From: Streptomyces albipurpureus
GTDB taxonomy: Bacteria > Actinomycetota > Actinomycetes > Streptomycetales > Streptomycetaceae
Direction of reading: 5' to 3'
Length of the DNA: 64,000 nucleotides
Assembly (NCBI RefSeq): GCF_023701525.1
Contig: NZ_JAMQAW010000036.1
Span: 426,683-490,682, forward strand
Shown: positions 53,306-62,700 of the stretch, piece by piece
Numbering within the stretch: the first letter of the stretch is position 1
Layout of the letters: each line of letters begins with the position of its first letter
Program-made: the position numbers and the translations under genes
Notes under the pieces: model-generated
Databases searched by the model: none
Told to the model about the DNA's origin: nothing
Seen by the model: the letters and a program-made list of their open reading frames with translations, nothing else

Positions 53306-54658
53306 ATGGCAACCGCAGCAAAAGCGGGGGGCCCGGGGCAACCGGGCCCACCCACTCCGCAGCGTAAGAGCGTGACCGGCACCCATAGGCTCATCGCGGC
53401 CAGCTTTCTGCTGCCCGCACTGGTGTTGCTCGGCGCGCTCGTGGTCTACCCCATCGGGTACTCGGTCTATCGGTCGTTCTTCGATCGGTCCGGCGAGGGT
53501 TTCGCGGGACTGGACAACTACCTGGAGATCTTCACCGACGACACGATCTTCACCGCGGTGAAGAACAACGCGGTCTGGGTGGTGGTCGCCCCCGCGGTCG
53601 CCACCGTGCTCGGGTTGATCTTCGCCGTACTCACCGAACGCGTCCGCTGGGGAACGGCGTTCAAGCTGATCATCTTTATGCCGATGGCGATCTCCATGCT
53701 CGCGGCCGGCATCATCTTCCGACTGGTCTACGAGCAGGAACCCGATCGCGGTGTCGCCAACGCGGTCTGGGTGGGCGTCCATGACACCTTCGCCGAGTCA
53801 GCGGGCTTCCCCAGAGCGCGTCCGCTGCCGGTGCATCCGCTGACGGCGGGCGGCGGTGGGTCGTTCATCACCAAGGAGCCGGTGTCGGCCGGCACTCAGG
53901 CGCTGCTGCCCCTGGTGGGCGTGGCTCCGGCGAAGATGCCGGACGACGCCCGGCCGGCGAAGCCCGCGCCTGCCGCGTCCGGTTCGGAGATCAAGGGCAC
54001 GGCCTGGTTGGACTTCACCCGGGGTGGCGGTGGAAAGCCCAATGCCATCGACGGCACGGAGTTGGGCCTCAAGGGCATCAAGGTCGAGGCCGTCAAGGAC
54101 GGCACGGTGGTCGCGTCGGCCCGGGCGAAGGCGGACGGGACGTTCTCCCTTCCCGCCTCGGCGGACGGTGCGCTGCTACGACTGCCCGCCGAGAACTTCC
54201 GGGAGCCCTACAACGGCGTCAACTGGCTCGGTCCATCCCTGGTGACTCCGGCGATCATCGGCAGCTATGTCTGGATGTGGGCCGGTTTCGCGATGGTGCT
54301 CATCGCCGCGGGGTTGGCCAGTGTGCCCCGTGAGTTGCTGGAGGCGGCGCGGATGGACGGCGCCAATGAGTGGCAGGTCTTCCGCCGAGTGACCGTACCG
54401 CTCCTGGCACCGGTGCTCGCGGTGGTGCTGGTCACCCTGATGATCAACGTGCTGAAGATCTTCGACCTGGTGTACATCATCGCGCCCGGTTCCTCCCAAG
54501 ACGATGCGAACGTCCTGGCGCTCCAGCTCTACCGCTCATCGTTTGGCACGGACTCGCACCTGGGGCTGGGCAGTGCCATTGCGGTGCTCTTGCTGTTGCT
54601 GGTGCTCCCGGTGATGTTCGTGAACATCCGTCGGATGCGAAGGGAGAGCCGCCGATGA
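53306..54658 (+). CDS. Sugar ABC permease with an inserted extracellular beta-domain
   Basis: A 450-residue MalF-like permease. Spans near residues 32-55, 90-110, 120-140, 320-340, 365-390 and 420-440, and the EAA loop is EAARMDGANEWQVFRRVTVP. Between spans three and four lies a 150-residue insert (about 155-305). Part of this (GTAWLDFTRGGGGKPNAIDG, then GIKVEAVKDGTVVASARAKA) resembles SdrD-B / carboxypeptidase-regulatory-like beta-sandwich domains. The insert is preceded by a Pro/Gly linker. Such a domain may contact the binding protein or cell wall. It begins 3 bp after the lipoprotein stop. Confidence 0.9.
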   Translation: MATAAKAGGPGQPGPPTPQRKSVTGTHRLIAASFLLPALVLLGALVVYPIGYSVYRSFFDRSGEGFAGLDNYLEIFTDDTIFTAVKNNAVWVVVAPAVATVLGLIFAVLTERVRWGTAFKLIIFMPMAISMLAAGIIFRLVYEQEPDRGVANAVWVGVHDTFAESAGFPRARPLPVHPLTAGGGGSFITKEPVSAGTQALLPLVGVAPAKMPDDARPAKPAPAASGSEIKGTAWLDFTRGGGGKPNAIDGTELGLKGIKVEAVKDGTVVASARAKADGTFSLPASADGALLRLPAENFREPYNGVNWLGPSLVTPAIIGSYVWMWAGFAMVLIAAGLASVPRELLEAARMDGANEWQVFRRVTVPLLAPVLAVVLVTLMINVLKIFDLVYIIAPGSSQDDANVLALQLYRSSFGTDSHLGLGSAIAVLLLLLVLPVMFVNIRRMRRESRR

Positions 54659-55554
54659 CACCGAGGACTCCTCCGGGAGCACGCGATGGTTCGGTCAAGG
54701 CCAAGCAGTCACTTCCGGCGCGGATAGCGACCCGGACCGGTGGCGGCGCGATGCGCGTCTTCCTGATCCTGGTCGGACTGTTCTGGCTGATGCCGACCTT
54801 CGGTCTGCTGATCTCCTCGCTGCGCGATCCCGCCGACATCGCCGCCAGCGGCTGGTGGAAGGTGTTCACCGAGCCGGCCCAGCTCACCGCGGCGAACTAC
54901 GAACGGCTGCTGGAGAACGAGGCGATCACCGATTCCCTCTGGTCCAGTGTGGCGATCACCGTGCCGGCGACCGTGCTGGTGGTGGTGATCGGGGCGCTCG
55001 CCGGATACGCCTTCGCCTGGATGGATTTCCCGGGCCGTGACTGGTGGTTCATGGGGGTCGTGGCGCTGCTGGTGGTGCCCGTACAGGTGGCGCTGGTACC
55101 GGTGTCCAAACTCTTCGGTGAGATCGGGATCTTCGAGACCACGCTGGGGGTGATCCTGTTCCATGTCGCCTTTGGACTGCCCTTCGCCATTTTCCTCTTG
55201 CGGAACTTCTTCGCTGAGATTCCACGGGAGTTGTTGGAGGCGGCCCGCCTGGACGGCGCAGGTGAACTGCGGCTCTTCACCCAGGTGGTGATGCCACTGG
55301 GGGCGCCAGCGATCGCCTCACTGGGGATCTTCCAGTTCCTGTGGGTGTGGAACGACATGCTGGTCGCGCTGATCTTCGCGGACTCGGAGGGCGCACCGAT
55401 CACGGTGGCGCTTCAGCGACAGGTACGGCAGTTCGGGAACAACATCGATGTGCTGGCGTCCGGGGCGTTTCTGTCGATGGTGATTCCGCTGGCGGTCTTC
55501 TTCGCCTTCCAGCGGCACTTTGTGTCGGGGGTGATGGCGGGGGCGGTGAAGTAA
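54655..55554 (+). CDS. Sugar ABC transporter permease (MalG-like)
   Basis: A 299-residue CUT1 permease with six predicted spans, the first being AMRVFLILVGLFWLMPTFGL. The EAA loop is LEAARLDGAGELRLFTQVVM. The ATG at 54655 overlaps the stop of the previous permease by four bases (ATGA). The longer upstream frame is antisense-derived noise. It completes the second importer; again no ATPase gene is present, suggesting a shared MsiK-type ATPase. Confidence 0.93.
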   Translation: MTPRTPPGARDGSVKAKQSLPARIATRTGGGAMRVFLILVGLFWLMPTFGLLISSLRDPADIAASGWWKVFTEPAQLTAANYERLLENEAITDSLWSSVAITVPATVLVVVIGALAGYAFAWMDFPGRDWWFMGVVALLVVPVQVALVPVSKLFGEIGIFETTLGVILFHVAFGLPFAIFLLRNFFAEIPRELLEAARLDGAGELRLFTQVVMPLGAPAIASLGIFQFLWVWNDMLVALIFADSEGAPITVALQRQVRQFGNNIDVLASGAFLSMVIPLAVFFAFQRHFVSGVMAGAVK

Positions 55555-55923
55555 CCGGCCCGACCAGCGGCCCGCAGGGCTTTCGGACCCCTTGGCCACC
55601 GAACTCCCTGCGGGCCTCGACACCCGCAGACCCGTACCCGCACGCCCGCCAGACCCCTACGCCCTCACACCCGCACACCCGCCGGACCCCTACGCCCTCA
55701 CACCCGCACACCCGCCGGACCCTTACGCCCCTCGCACGCTCAGAGCCCCTGTACCACCGAGCCGCTTCGTCGGTTCCAGCGTGCCGGAAGGCTCTCCGGG
55801 ACAGCCCTGAGGCGGCGCGCATCAGTATCGGCGTCCGACGCGCGCCGCCTCTTGGGGAAGGGCCCAGCGGCTTTGGGCCCATGGACCGGGACTCACCCGT
55901 CGAAGACATCCATCCGACAGGCC
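55555..55923. other. Gene-free region with 33-bp tandem repeats
   Basis: It contains three 33-bp tandem repeats at 55639-55737. No coding frame is supported on either strand. Confidence 0.5.
55639..55737. repeat. Three 33-bp tandem repeats
   Basis: Units at 55639-55671, 55672-55704 and 55705-55737 share the core cgccggacccctacgccctc. Repeat number could vary between strains. They lie downstream of the second sugar-importer operon. Confidence 0.8.
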
Positions 55924-56334
55924 TCAGGGCAGGGTGAGCTCAGCCCATACCCGTTTGCCCCAGTCCAATGGCTCGGTACCCCAGCGGCACGCAAGGGCGG
56001 AGATCACGGCCAGCCCCCGTCCCCGCTCCTCCTGCACGCTCGCCTCGCGTATCAGGGGCTGACGGGTGGAACCGTCGACGACCGCTACCCGGATCACCGA
56101 GCGGGAGGGGCGGGAGACGACCATATGGATCAGCCGGCACCCGGAGTGCTCCACGCTGTTGGCGACCAGCTCGCTCGCCACCAGCACGGTGGTATCCGTG
56201 AGCTCCGCCATGTCCCACTTCAGCAGTGCGGCCGTCACCAGCACTCTGGCTCTGCGCACCGACTGCGGTACGCAATCCAGCACTTCGCTGTAGCTCGGAC
56301 ATCCGATGGGGACGGATTCAGCTTTCGTCATCAT
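55924..56334 (-). CDS. HATPase-domain anti-sigma/switch protein (RsbW-like)
   Basis: A 136-residue ATP-binding protein. The N-box ELVANSVEHSG and the G-box region (VDGSTRQPLIREASVQEERG, then RGLAVISALACRWG) define the histidine-kinase-like ATPase fold used by small anti-sigma kinases. Start: two adjacent ATGs (56334, 56331); GAGG lies 5 and 8 bases upstream, so either is possible. The longer upstream frame is noise. It is divergent from an XRE-TPR regulator, a common streptomycete arrangement. Confidence 0.88.
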   Translation of the reverse strand: MMTKAESVPIGCPSYSEVLDCVPQSVRRARVLVTAALLKWDMAELTDTTVLVASELVANSVEHSGCRLIHMVVSRPSRSVIRVAVVDGSTRQPLIREASVQEERGRGLAVISALACRWGTEPLDWGKRVWAELTLP

Positions 56335-56564
56335 GTGAGCCTCATGACAAGTGGGGGGGCGCGGGGGGACCCGCTTCCGCCACGACGGGGGCTGAGGGCG
56401 GAAGCGGGGGCGGCTGCCTGGCAGGGGCAGCCAGGCGCTCATACAACCGCCTCGGCATCAGGCCAGGGCAGGAAAAACCGGGCGGGGCTGGTTGCGCGCG
56501 ACCGGAAATTTCGAGTCCAGGAACCGGAACGTAGACCTCAACAGCCACACACAGAACCGCTAAC

Positions 56565-57812
56565 GTGAGCCTCGTGACTCCAAACGTCCGCCTGAAAACA
56601 GCGGTGGAGGAAGCAGGGTTCACCCAGGCCGAGTTGGTCGAGAAGCTGAATGAGCAGCTGAGGACCGCAGGGCATCGGGGCACCGTGAGCGACAGGACCG
56701 TCCGCTACTGGCTAACCGGAAAATCCCGCTGGCCGCACCCACGCCAACGGGCCGCGTTAGAGGCAGTATTCGGGCGTCCAACCGTCGAGCTCGGCTTCGT
56801 TCCTCCGGAGGGCCCCTTGCTCCGCCGCACCTTCCTTGCCTCCACCACGGCCACAGCGGCCGGTTCCACACTGCCCACCACCCCGAGCACGACCGGCAGG
56901 GTGGGCACATCGGACGTGGCCAGGCTGCGCGCCAGCCTGGACGGTCTGATGGCGCTGGATGACGCACGCGGTGGCCATGCCGCCCTGGAACGGACCGCGC
57001 TCAGCGGGGCGGCCGAGTGTCTGGGCAGTCAGAGTCGGGCCAGTTCGCAGCGGGTCCGGCAGCGACTTCTGGGGCTCGCCGCCGATTTCACCGCGACCGC
57101 CGCCTGGTCCAACATCGACGCGCGTCACCTGGGGCGGGCGCAGGGCCAACTCAAGGAGGCGCTCTATCTGGCGCGGATGGCCGACGACCCCACGGCCGAG
57201 ATGCGGGTCTGGAACTCGGTGGCGATGCTGGCCCATCAGCGCAAGGAGCACAACCAGGCCGTCGACGCCGCCCATGCGGCACAGGCGACCGCGATCACCC
57301 GGCGCGACCCGCTGTTCGCTTCGCTGGCCCACGCCCGTACCGCAGTCGGCCATGCGAACAAGGGAGACCGTCAGCCCGCGCTGCGCTCACTCGGCTTCGC
57401 CGAGGACCTGCTCGGCAAGGCGAACCCCAGCACCCCCCGGCCGTCGTGGATCGCCTTCTACGGTCCGGCCGAGTTATACGCGCTGAGCGCCATCGTCCAG
57501 GACCGGCTGGGCGACGCGGCCGAGGCGGAAGCCGCCTCGCACAAGGCACTGGCGGTGCTGCCCGGTCAGTTCCGCCGCAACAGGGCCCTGGCGACCGCCC
57601 GGCTCGGACTCGCCCAACTCCATCAGGGCGATACCGAGCAGGCCTGCGACACGGCGTCCACGGTCTTCGACCTGATGGCGGGCGGACAGTTGCCCGGGCG
57701 CATGCGCTCACTGATGAGCGACTTCTACCGCGATCTACAGGAACAGGCCCTGACCTGCCCGGTGGCCCGAGCATGGGGCGACCGCTACCGCGACCAGTGG
57801 AGTCGAAAGTGA
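56565..57812 (+). CDS. XRE-family regulator with C-terminal TPR-like repeats
   Basis: A 415-residue protein. An N-terminal helix-turn-helix (TQAELVEKLNEQLRTAGHRG, TVSDRTVRYWLTGKSRWPHP) precedes a Thr/Ala-rich linker. A helical TPR-like region follows (LKEALYLARMADDPTAEMRV; NSVAMLAHQRKEHNQAVDAA; ATARLGLAQLHQGDTEQACD). It probably senses a peptide or protein ligand. Start GTG at 56565; a second GTG three codons on is also possible. It overlaps the GNAT gene by four bases and is divergent from the HATPase gene. Confidence 0.85.
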   Translation: MSLVTPNVRLKTAVEEAGFTQAELVEKLNEQLRTAGHRGTVSDRTVRYWLTGKSRWPHPRQRAALEAVFGRPTVELGFVPPEGPLLRRTFLASTTATAAGSTLPTTPSTTGRVGTSDVARLRASLDGLMALDDARGGHAALERTALSGAAECLGSQSRASSQRVRQRLLGLAADFTATAAWSNIDARHLGRAQGQLKEALYLARMADDPTAEMRVWNSVAMLAHQRKEHNQAVDAAHAAQATAITRRDPLFASLAHARTAVGHANKGDRQPALRSLGFAEDLLGKANPSTPRPSWIAFYGPAELYALSAIVQDRLGDAAEAEAASHKALAVLPGQFRRNRALATARLGLAQLHQGDTEQACDTASTVFDLMAGGQLPGRMRSLMSDFYRDLQEQALTCPVARAWGDRYRDQWSRK

Positions 57813-58321
57813 ATGTCGAGCTACGGCGGTACGGTCACGGCGATCTACCCGGTATTCGACAGGTGCTCTTGGATGTACACGCCGATTCCTACTCGGACCA
57901 GGCCGGCGACCCTTTTGTTCAGCGTTTCCCCTGGTTCGTCGACCACTGGGGCGGCAATCCCGGCTTTTCCTGTGTCATCGGCTATGAGGGCGGTGAACCC
58001 GTCGGATTCGTCTACGGTGCTCCAACGGGGGCCGGTCGGGAGTGGTGGCGCGAGTATCTGGCCGCCACCCCGGACAATCCGTCGACCTTCGCGGTCTCGG
58101 AACTGATGGTACGACCGCGATGGCGCAAGACCGGCGTCTCGGCGCGGTTGCATGAATCGCTGCTGAGGGCGCGTAGCGAGCATATGGCCGTACTGCTGGT
58201 CGACACCACGCACCCGCGGGTGCAGGCGCTGTACGAGTCCTGGCAGTACCGCAAGATCGGTGAGCGTCAGCCGTTCCCCGACTCGCCGCTGTACGCGGTG
58301 ATGCTGCGCACCCTGCGCTAG
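57809..58321 (+). CDS. GNAT-family N-acetyltransferase
   Basis: A 170-residue acetyltransferase. It has VNVELRRYGHGDLPGIRQVL at the start, GEPVGFVYGAPTGAGREWWR in the central strand, and the acetyl-CoA loop region SELMVRPRWRKTGVSARLHE (the R/Q-x-x-G-x-A/G-like segment). It likely acetylates a small molecule or protein. The start GTG at 57809 overlaps the XRE stop by four bases (GTGA), suggesting coupling; a GTG four codons earlier is also possible. Confidence 0.88.
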   Translation: MNVELRRYGHGDLPGIRQVLLDVHADSYSDQAGDPFVQRFPWFVDHWGGNPGFSCVIGYEGGEPVGFVYGAPTGAGREWWREYLAATPDNPSTFAVSELMVRPRWRKTGVSARLHESLLRARSEHMAVLLVDTTHPRVQALYESWQYRKIGERQPFPDSPLYAVMLRTLR

Positions 58322-58493
58322 GAGCGTCACGGCCCACCACGGCAGCCTGGTCAGAGGTAGGGCCACCAGCATCTTCACCGCAGGGAGGCTCACCTTCGCC
58401 ATCCGAGGGCTCCTTCACCTGCAAGGCTCCCCGACCTCCCTTAAATCTGAACATAACCGGAAAATCACCTAAAGCGGACTAAAGTACCGGCCG

Positions 58494-59759
58494 ATGACGC
58501 TCCATCGGATCGCCCCGCTACCGGTCGGCCACCCGCTCTCCCTGGGCCCGAGAAAATCCCGTCCGGCCCGGATCGCCAGCCGGCGCACCGCCGCACTCGT
58601 CGGCGGCTGGACGGCGACCAGGATCGGGATGGTCATACTCCTGCTCATCGACCAACTCGGTGACTCCGGTGTGGCGGGCGAGGTGCACACCCTCTACCGC
58701 ACCTGGTACGAACAGCTCATCCAGGGCGCCTTCCCCCTCGATGACCCCACCTGGCAGTACCCGCCGGGCGCCGCCCTGGTCTTCCTCTCCCCCGCCCTTC
58801 TGCCGTGGCTGACCTACTTCCAGGCCTTTGTCGTCGTGATCCTTCTCGCCGACGCCGTGATCACCCTGGCCCTGGCGCGAGCCGGCGTACAGGGTGCTTG
58901 GCTCTGGGTGGGCGGGCTGCCCCTGCTGCTGAACCTGCCACTGGCCCGCTATGACGTCCCCGTCACCGCCGTCGCGGTCCTCGCGCTCCTCGCCGCGCGC
59001 CGCCATCCACGGACGGCTGGGGCGCTCGCCGGCATCGGAGCGATGATCAAGGTCTGGCCGTTGCTCACCGTCCTGGGCGCCCCTCCGGGACGTACGACGC
59101 GCGCCGTCTGGACCTCGGCCGCCGCATCCGCCGCCGCACTACTGATCGTCCTGGGATGGGGATTCAGCCATGCCCTGAGCTTTCTACGGCAGCAGGGCGA
59201 CCGGGGTGTACAGATCGAGTCGCTGGGCGGGACGGCGCTGCAACTCGCTCGCCAAGCCGGCTGGAAGGGCGAGGTCCGATTCCAGTACGGGGCATTCGAG
59301 CTGGTCGGACCCTATGTCACCGAGACGGCCCGACTCTCGTTGGTCCTCAGCGCGCTGGCCCTTGGGTGGCTGCTCCTGTGGCGCGTACGGGCCCGGCACT
59401 GGACGTCGGCGACCGCGCTGGATGCCGCCTTCGCGGCCGTACTGCTGTTCACCGTCACCAGCCGGGTCATCAGCCCGCAGTATCTGGTCTGGCTGCTCGG
59501 CCTCGCGGCTGTCTGCCTCACTTCCCGAGCGACCACCCAGCGCCCGGTCGCCCTACTGATACTGCCCGCGGCCGCCCTGAGCGCCCTGGCCTTCCCCTTG
59601 CTGTACGAGGACGTGGTCGCCGGCACCCCGCTCGGCTGTGCGCTGATGGTGCTGCGAAACGGTCTTCTGCTGGGCGCCGCACTGGTGTCCTGCCGCCGGC
59701 TCTGGGGGGCGAGCACAGCACGACAGGGGGCATCCCGTCGATCGGGACACCCCCTGTGA
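58494..59759 (+). CDS. Integral membrane glycosyltransferase (GT87/DUF2029-like)
   Basis: A 421-residue protein with about 9-10 hydrophobic segments. Features include RTWYEQLIQGAFPLDDPTWQ, the YPPGAALVFL block and LARYDVPVTAVAVLALLAAR. GAMIKVWPLLTVLGAPPG and the C-terminal block SRVISPQYLVWLLGLAAVCL follow. These fit polyprenyl-phosphate-mannose-dependent membrane mannosyltransferases of actinobacteria (GT-C fold, Asp in an outer loop). It probably glycosylates cell-envelope lipids or proteins. Its C-terminal codons are part of a terminator hairpin. Confidence 0.85.
   Translation: MTLHRIAPLPVGHPLSLGPRKSRPARIASRRTAALVGGWTATRIGMVILLLIDQLGDSGVAGEVHTLYRTWYEQLIQGAFPLDDPTWQYPPGAALVFLSPALLPWLTYFQAFVVVILLADAVITLALARAGVQGAWLWVGGLPLLLNLPLARYDVPVTAVAVLALLAARRHPRTAGALAGIGAMIKVWPLLTVLGAPPGRTTRAVWTSAAASAAALLIVLGWGFSHALSFLRQQGDRGVQIESLGGTALQLARQAGWKGEVRFQYGAFELVGPYVTETARLSLVLSALALGWLLLWRVRARHWTSATALDAAFAAVLLFTVTSRVISPQYLVWLLGLAAVCLTSRATTQRPVALLILPAAALSALAFPLLYEDVVAGTPLGCALMVLRNGLLLGAALVSCRRLWGASTARQGASRRSGHPL
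59723..59757 (+). terminator. Terminator hairpin inside the 3' end of the membrane glycosyltransferase gene
   Basis: The arms acagggggcatcccg and cgggacaccccctgt (two mismatches) around tcgat extend into the stop codon of the glycosyltransferase gene. It also faces the convergent dehydrogenase gene, so it may serve both. Confidence 0.75.
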
Positions 59760-59784
59760 GCTGCCGCTCGGGCAGTGCGCTGAA

Positions 59785-62700
59785 TCAGCTGTGGGTACGC
59801 AGCAGCTGACGCATGGTCCGCATCGCGACCGACAGATTCGCCAGGTCGAAGGTGTCGGAACCCTGGATCTCCTCCAGCGTGCCGCGCGCGCGGGCGAGGA
59901 TCGAGGCGTTCTTCTCCTCCCAGGTGGTGAACCGCTCCTGCGGGGTGGAGCTGCCGTTGCCCACCGAGAGCACGTCCGCCGTCAGCATCGCGTGCGCCGC
60001 GTACAGATCCTCACGGATGGAGGCACGGGCCATGGACTGCCAGCGATCCTCCCGCGGCAGCTCGATGATCCGGTCCATCAGCTGGGTGATCCGCAGCCGG
60101 TCGGCGAGGTCGTAGTACACCTCGGCGACCGCCATCGGCTCCTTCTTCGTCCGGTCGGCGATGGCGACGATGTCCAGGGTCGGGAAGGCGGAGGAGAACC
60201 CGGCGACCCGGGCGGCCAGCTCTTCGGGCACGCCCGCCTCGGTCAGCTCCTTGACGATGCCGTGGTACCAGTCGAGATCCTCGCCCCGCAGCAGCTTCGC
60301 CAGCTGGCCCCAGACCTGTTCCACGCGCTCGGCGAAGAACTCCACGGTCTCGGCCAGCTCCAGCGGCTGCGGACGGTTGCCGAGGAGCCAGCGGGTGCCC
60401 CGCTCCACCAGTCGCCGTGAGTGCAGCCGGATACGGGTCTGGACATCGGCCGCGACCTTGTTGTCCAGGGCCTCGACCGCGTCCCAGACCTTGCTGAGGC
60501 CGAAGATCGCGCGGGCCGCGGTCTGCGCCCGTACCACCTCTTCGATCGATGCGCCGGTCTCCTCGCGGAGCCGGTGCAGGAAGGTCGAACCACCCGCGTT
60601 GACGGTGTCATTGACCAGGACGGTGGTGATGATCTCCCGGTGCAGTGCGTGGCTGTCGACGGCCTCGGGGTACTTCTCGCGCAGCGGCTTGGGGAAGTAG
60701 GCGTGCAGCAGCCTGCGCAGATAAGGATCGTCCGGCAGTGAGGTGGCGATCAGCTCATCGGCGATCGTGATCTTCGTGTACGCGAGGAGAACGGCCAACT
60801 CCGGCTCGCTCAGGCCCTTGCCGCTGTTCAGCAGCTCACGGATCTGTCGATCGGTCGGCAGATACTCCAGCTCACGGTTGAGCGCGCCATCTCGGCCGAG
60901 TCGTCGCATATAGCGCTGGTGGGCGTGGAGCAGCGAGGGCGACTGGGCGACGGCGTTGGCCAGTGCGGTGTTCTGTGCGTAGTTGTTGCGCAGAACGAGC
61001 GCGCCGACCTCGTCCGTCATCTTCGCCAGGAGCACATTGCGCTGCTTGACGGTGAGATCGCCGTCGGCGACCAGACCATTGAGCAGGATCTTGATGTTCA
61101 CCTCGTGGTCAGAGGTGTCCACACCCGCGCTGTTGTCGATGGCGTCGGTGTTGATCCGGCCGCCGGTGCGATTGAACTCGATCCGGCCGAGCTGGGTCAG
61201 TCCGAGGTTGCCGCCTTCGCCGACGGCCTTGACCCGTAGGTCCTCGCCGTTGACCCGGATGGCGTCATTGGCCTTGTCGCCGACGTCCGCGTTGGATTCG
61301 CTGGCCGCCTTGACGTACGTACCGATGCCGCCGTTCCACAGCAGATCCACCGGGGCGTGCAGCACGGCCCGCATGAGTTCCGCGGGGGTGAGCTTGGAGA
61401 CCCCGGCCTCGATGCCGAGCGCCGCGCGCATCTGCGCGTTGACGGGGATCGACTTGGCGGTACGGGGGTGAATACCGCCGCCTTGGGAGAGGAGGCTCTT
61501 GTCGTAGTCGGCCCAACTGGAACGGGGCAGATCGAAGAGCCGGCGGCGCTCCGCGAAGGAGGTGGCCGCGTCGGGGGTGGGATCGATGAAGATATGCCGG
61601 TGGTCGAAGGCGGCCACCAGCCGGATGTGCTCGCTGAGCAGCATGCCGTTGCCGAAGACATCGCCGGACATGTCGCCGACACCGACGACGGTGAAGTCCT
61701 CGGTCTGGGTGTCGTGTCCTAGCTCGCGGAAGTGTCGCTTGACGGACTCCCAAGCACCGCGGGCGGTGATGCCCATGCCCTTGTGGTCGTAGCCGGCGGA
61801 GCCGCCGGAGGCAAAGGCGTCTCCCAGCCAGAAGTTGTAGGCGACCGCGACTTCGTTGGCGATATCGGAGAAGGAGGCGGTTCCCTTGTCGGCGGCGACG
61901 ACGAGGTAGGTGTCGTCCTCGTCATGGCGTACCACGTCGGTCGGCGGGACGACCTCGCCCGCGACCAGGTTGTCCGTGATGTCGAGCAGGGCCGAGATAA
62001 AGGTCTTGTAGGAGGCGACGCCCTCGGCGAGCCAGGCGTCCCGGTCCACGGAGGGGTCCGGCAGCTGCTTGGCGACGAACCCGCCCTTGGCGCCGACCGG
62101 CACGATCACGGTGTTCTTCACCATCTGTGCCTTGACCAGGCCGAGGATCTCCGTACGGAAGTCCTCACGCCGATCGGACCAGCGCAGCCCGCCACGCGCC
62201 ACCTTGCCGAAGCGCAGATGAACGCCCTCGACACGGGGGGAGTAGACCCAGATCTCATACGCCGGACGGGGCGCGGGGAGATCCGGGATGGCCGTGGGGT
62301 CGAACTTCATCGAGACATAGCTGTGGAAGGCGCCGCTGTCCGCCTTCTGGAAGAAGTTGGTCCGCAGGGTCGCCTTGATCACGGTGAGGAAGGAACGCAG
62401 AATGCGGTCCTCGTCCAGGCTCGCCACCTGGTCGAGCGCACCGTCGAGCTCTTCCATGAGCCCATCGATCAGCTCGGTGCCGGCGCGCTGGCGGCTGGGC
62501 GACATCCTGGCCTCGAAGAGGGAGACCAGCAGCCGGGTGGTGTGGACGTTGTTACGGAGGGTGTCCTCCATATAGTCCTGGCTGAAGGTCGCGCCCGCTT
62601 GGCGCAGATACTTGGCGTAGGTGCGGAGCACCACCGCCTGGCGCCAGTTGAGGCCGGCCCCCAGGACGAGGGAGTTGAATCCGTCGTTCTCCGCCTCACC

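Noticed and set aside
57845..58402. Minus-strand frame starting MAKVSLPAVKMLVALPL with a good ribosome site (AAGGAG)
   Set aside because: The hydrophobic start is tempting as a small membrane protein, but most of the frame is antisense to the GNAT gene and the rest is low-complexity; no family resemblance.
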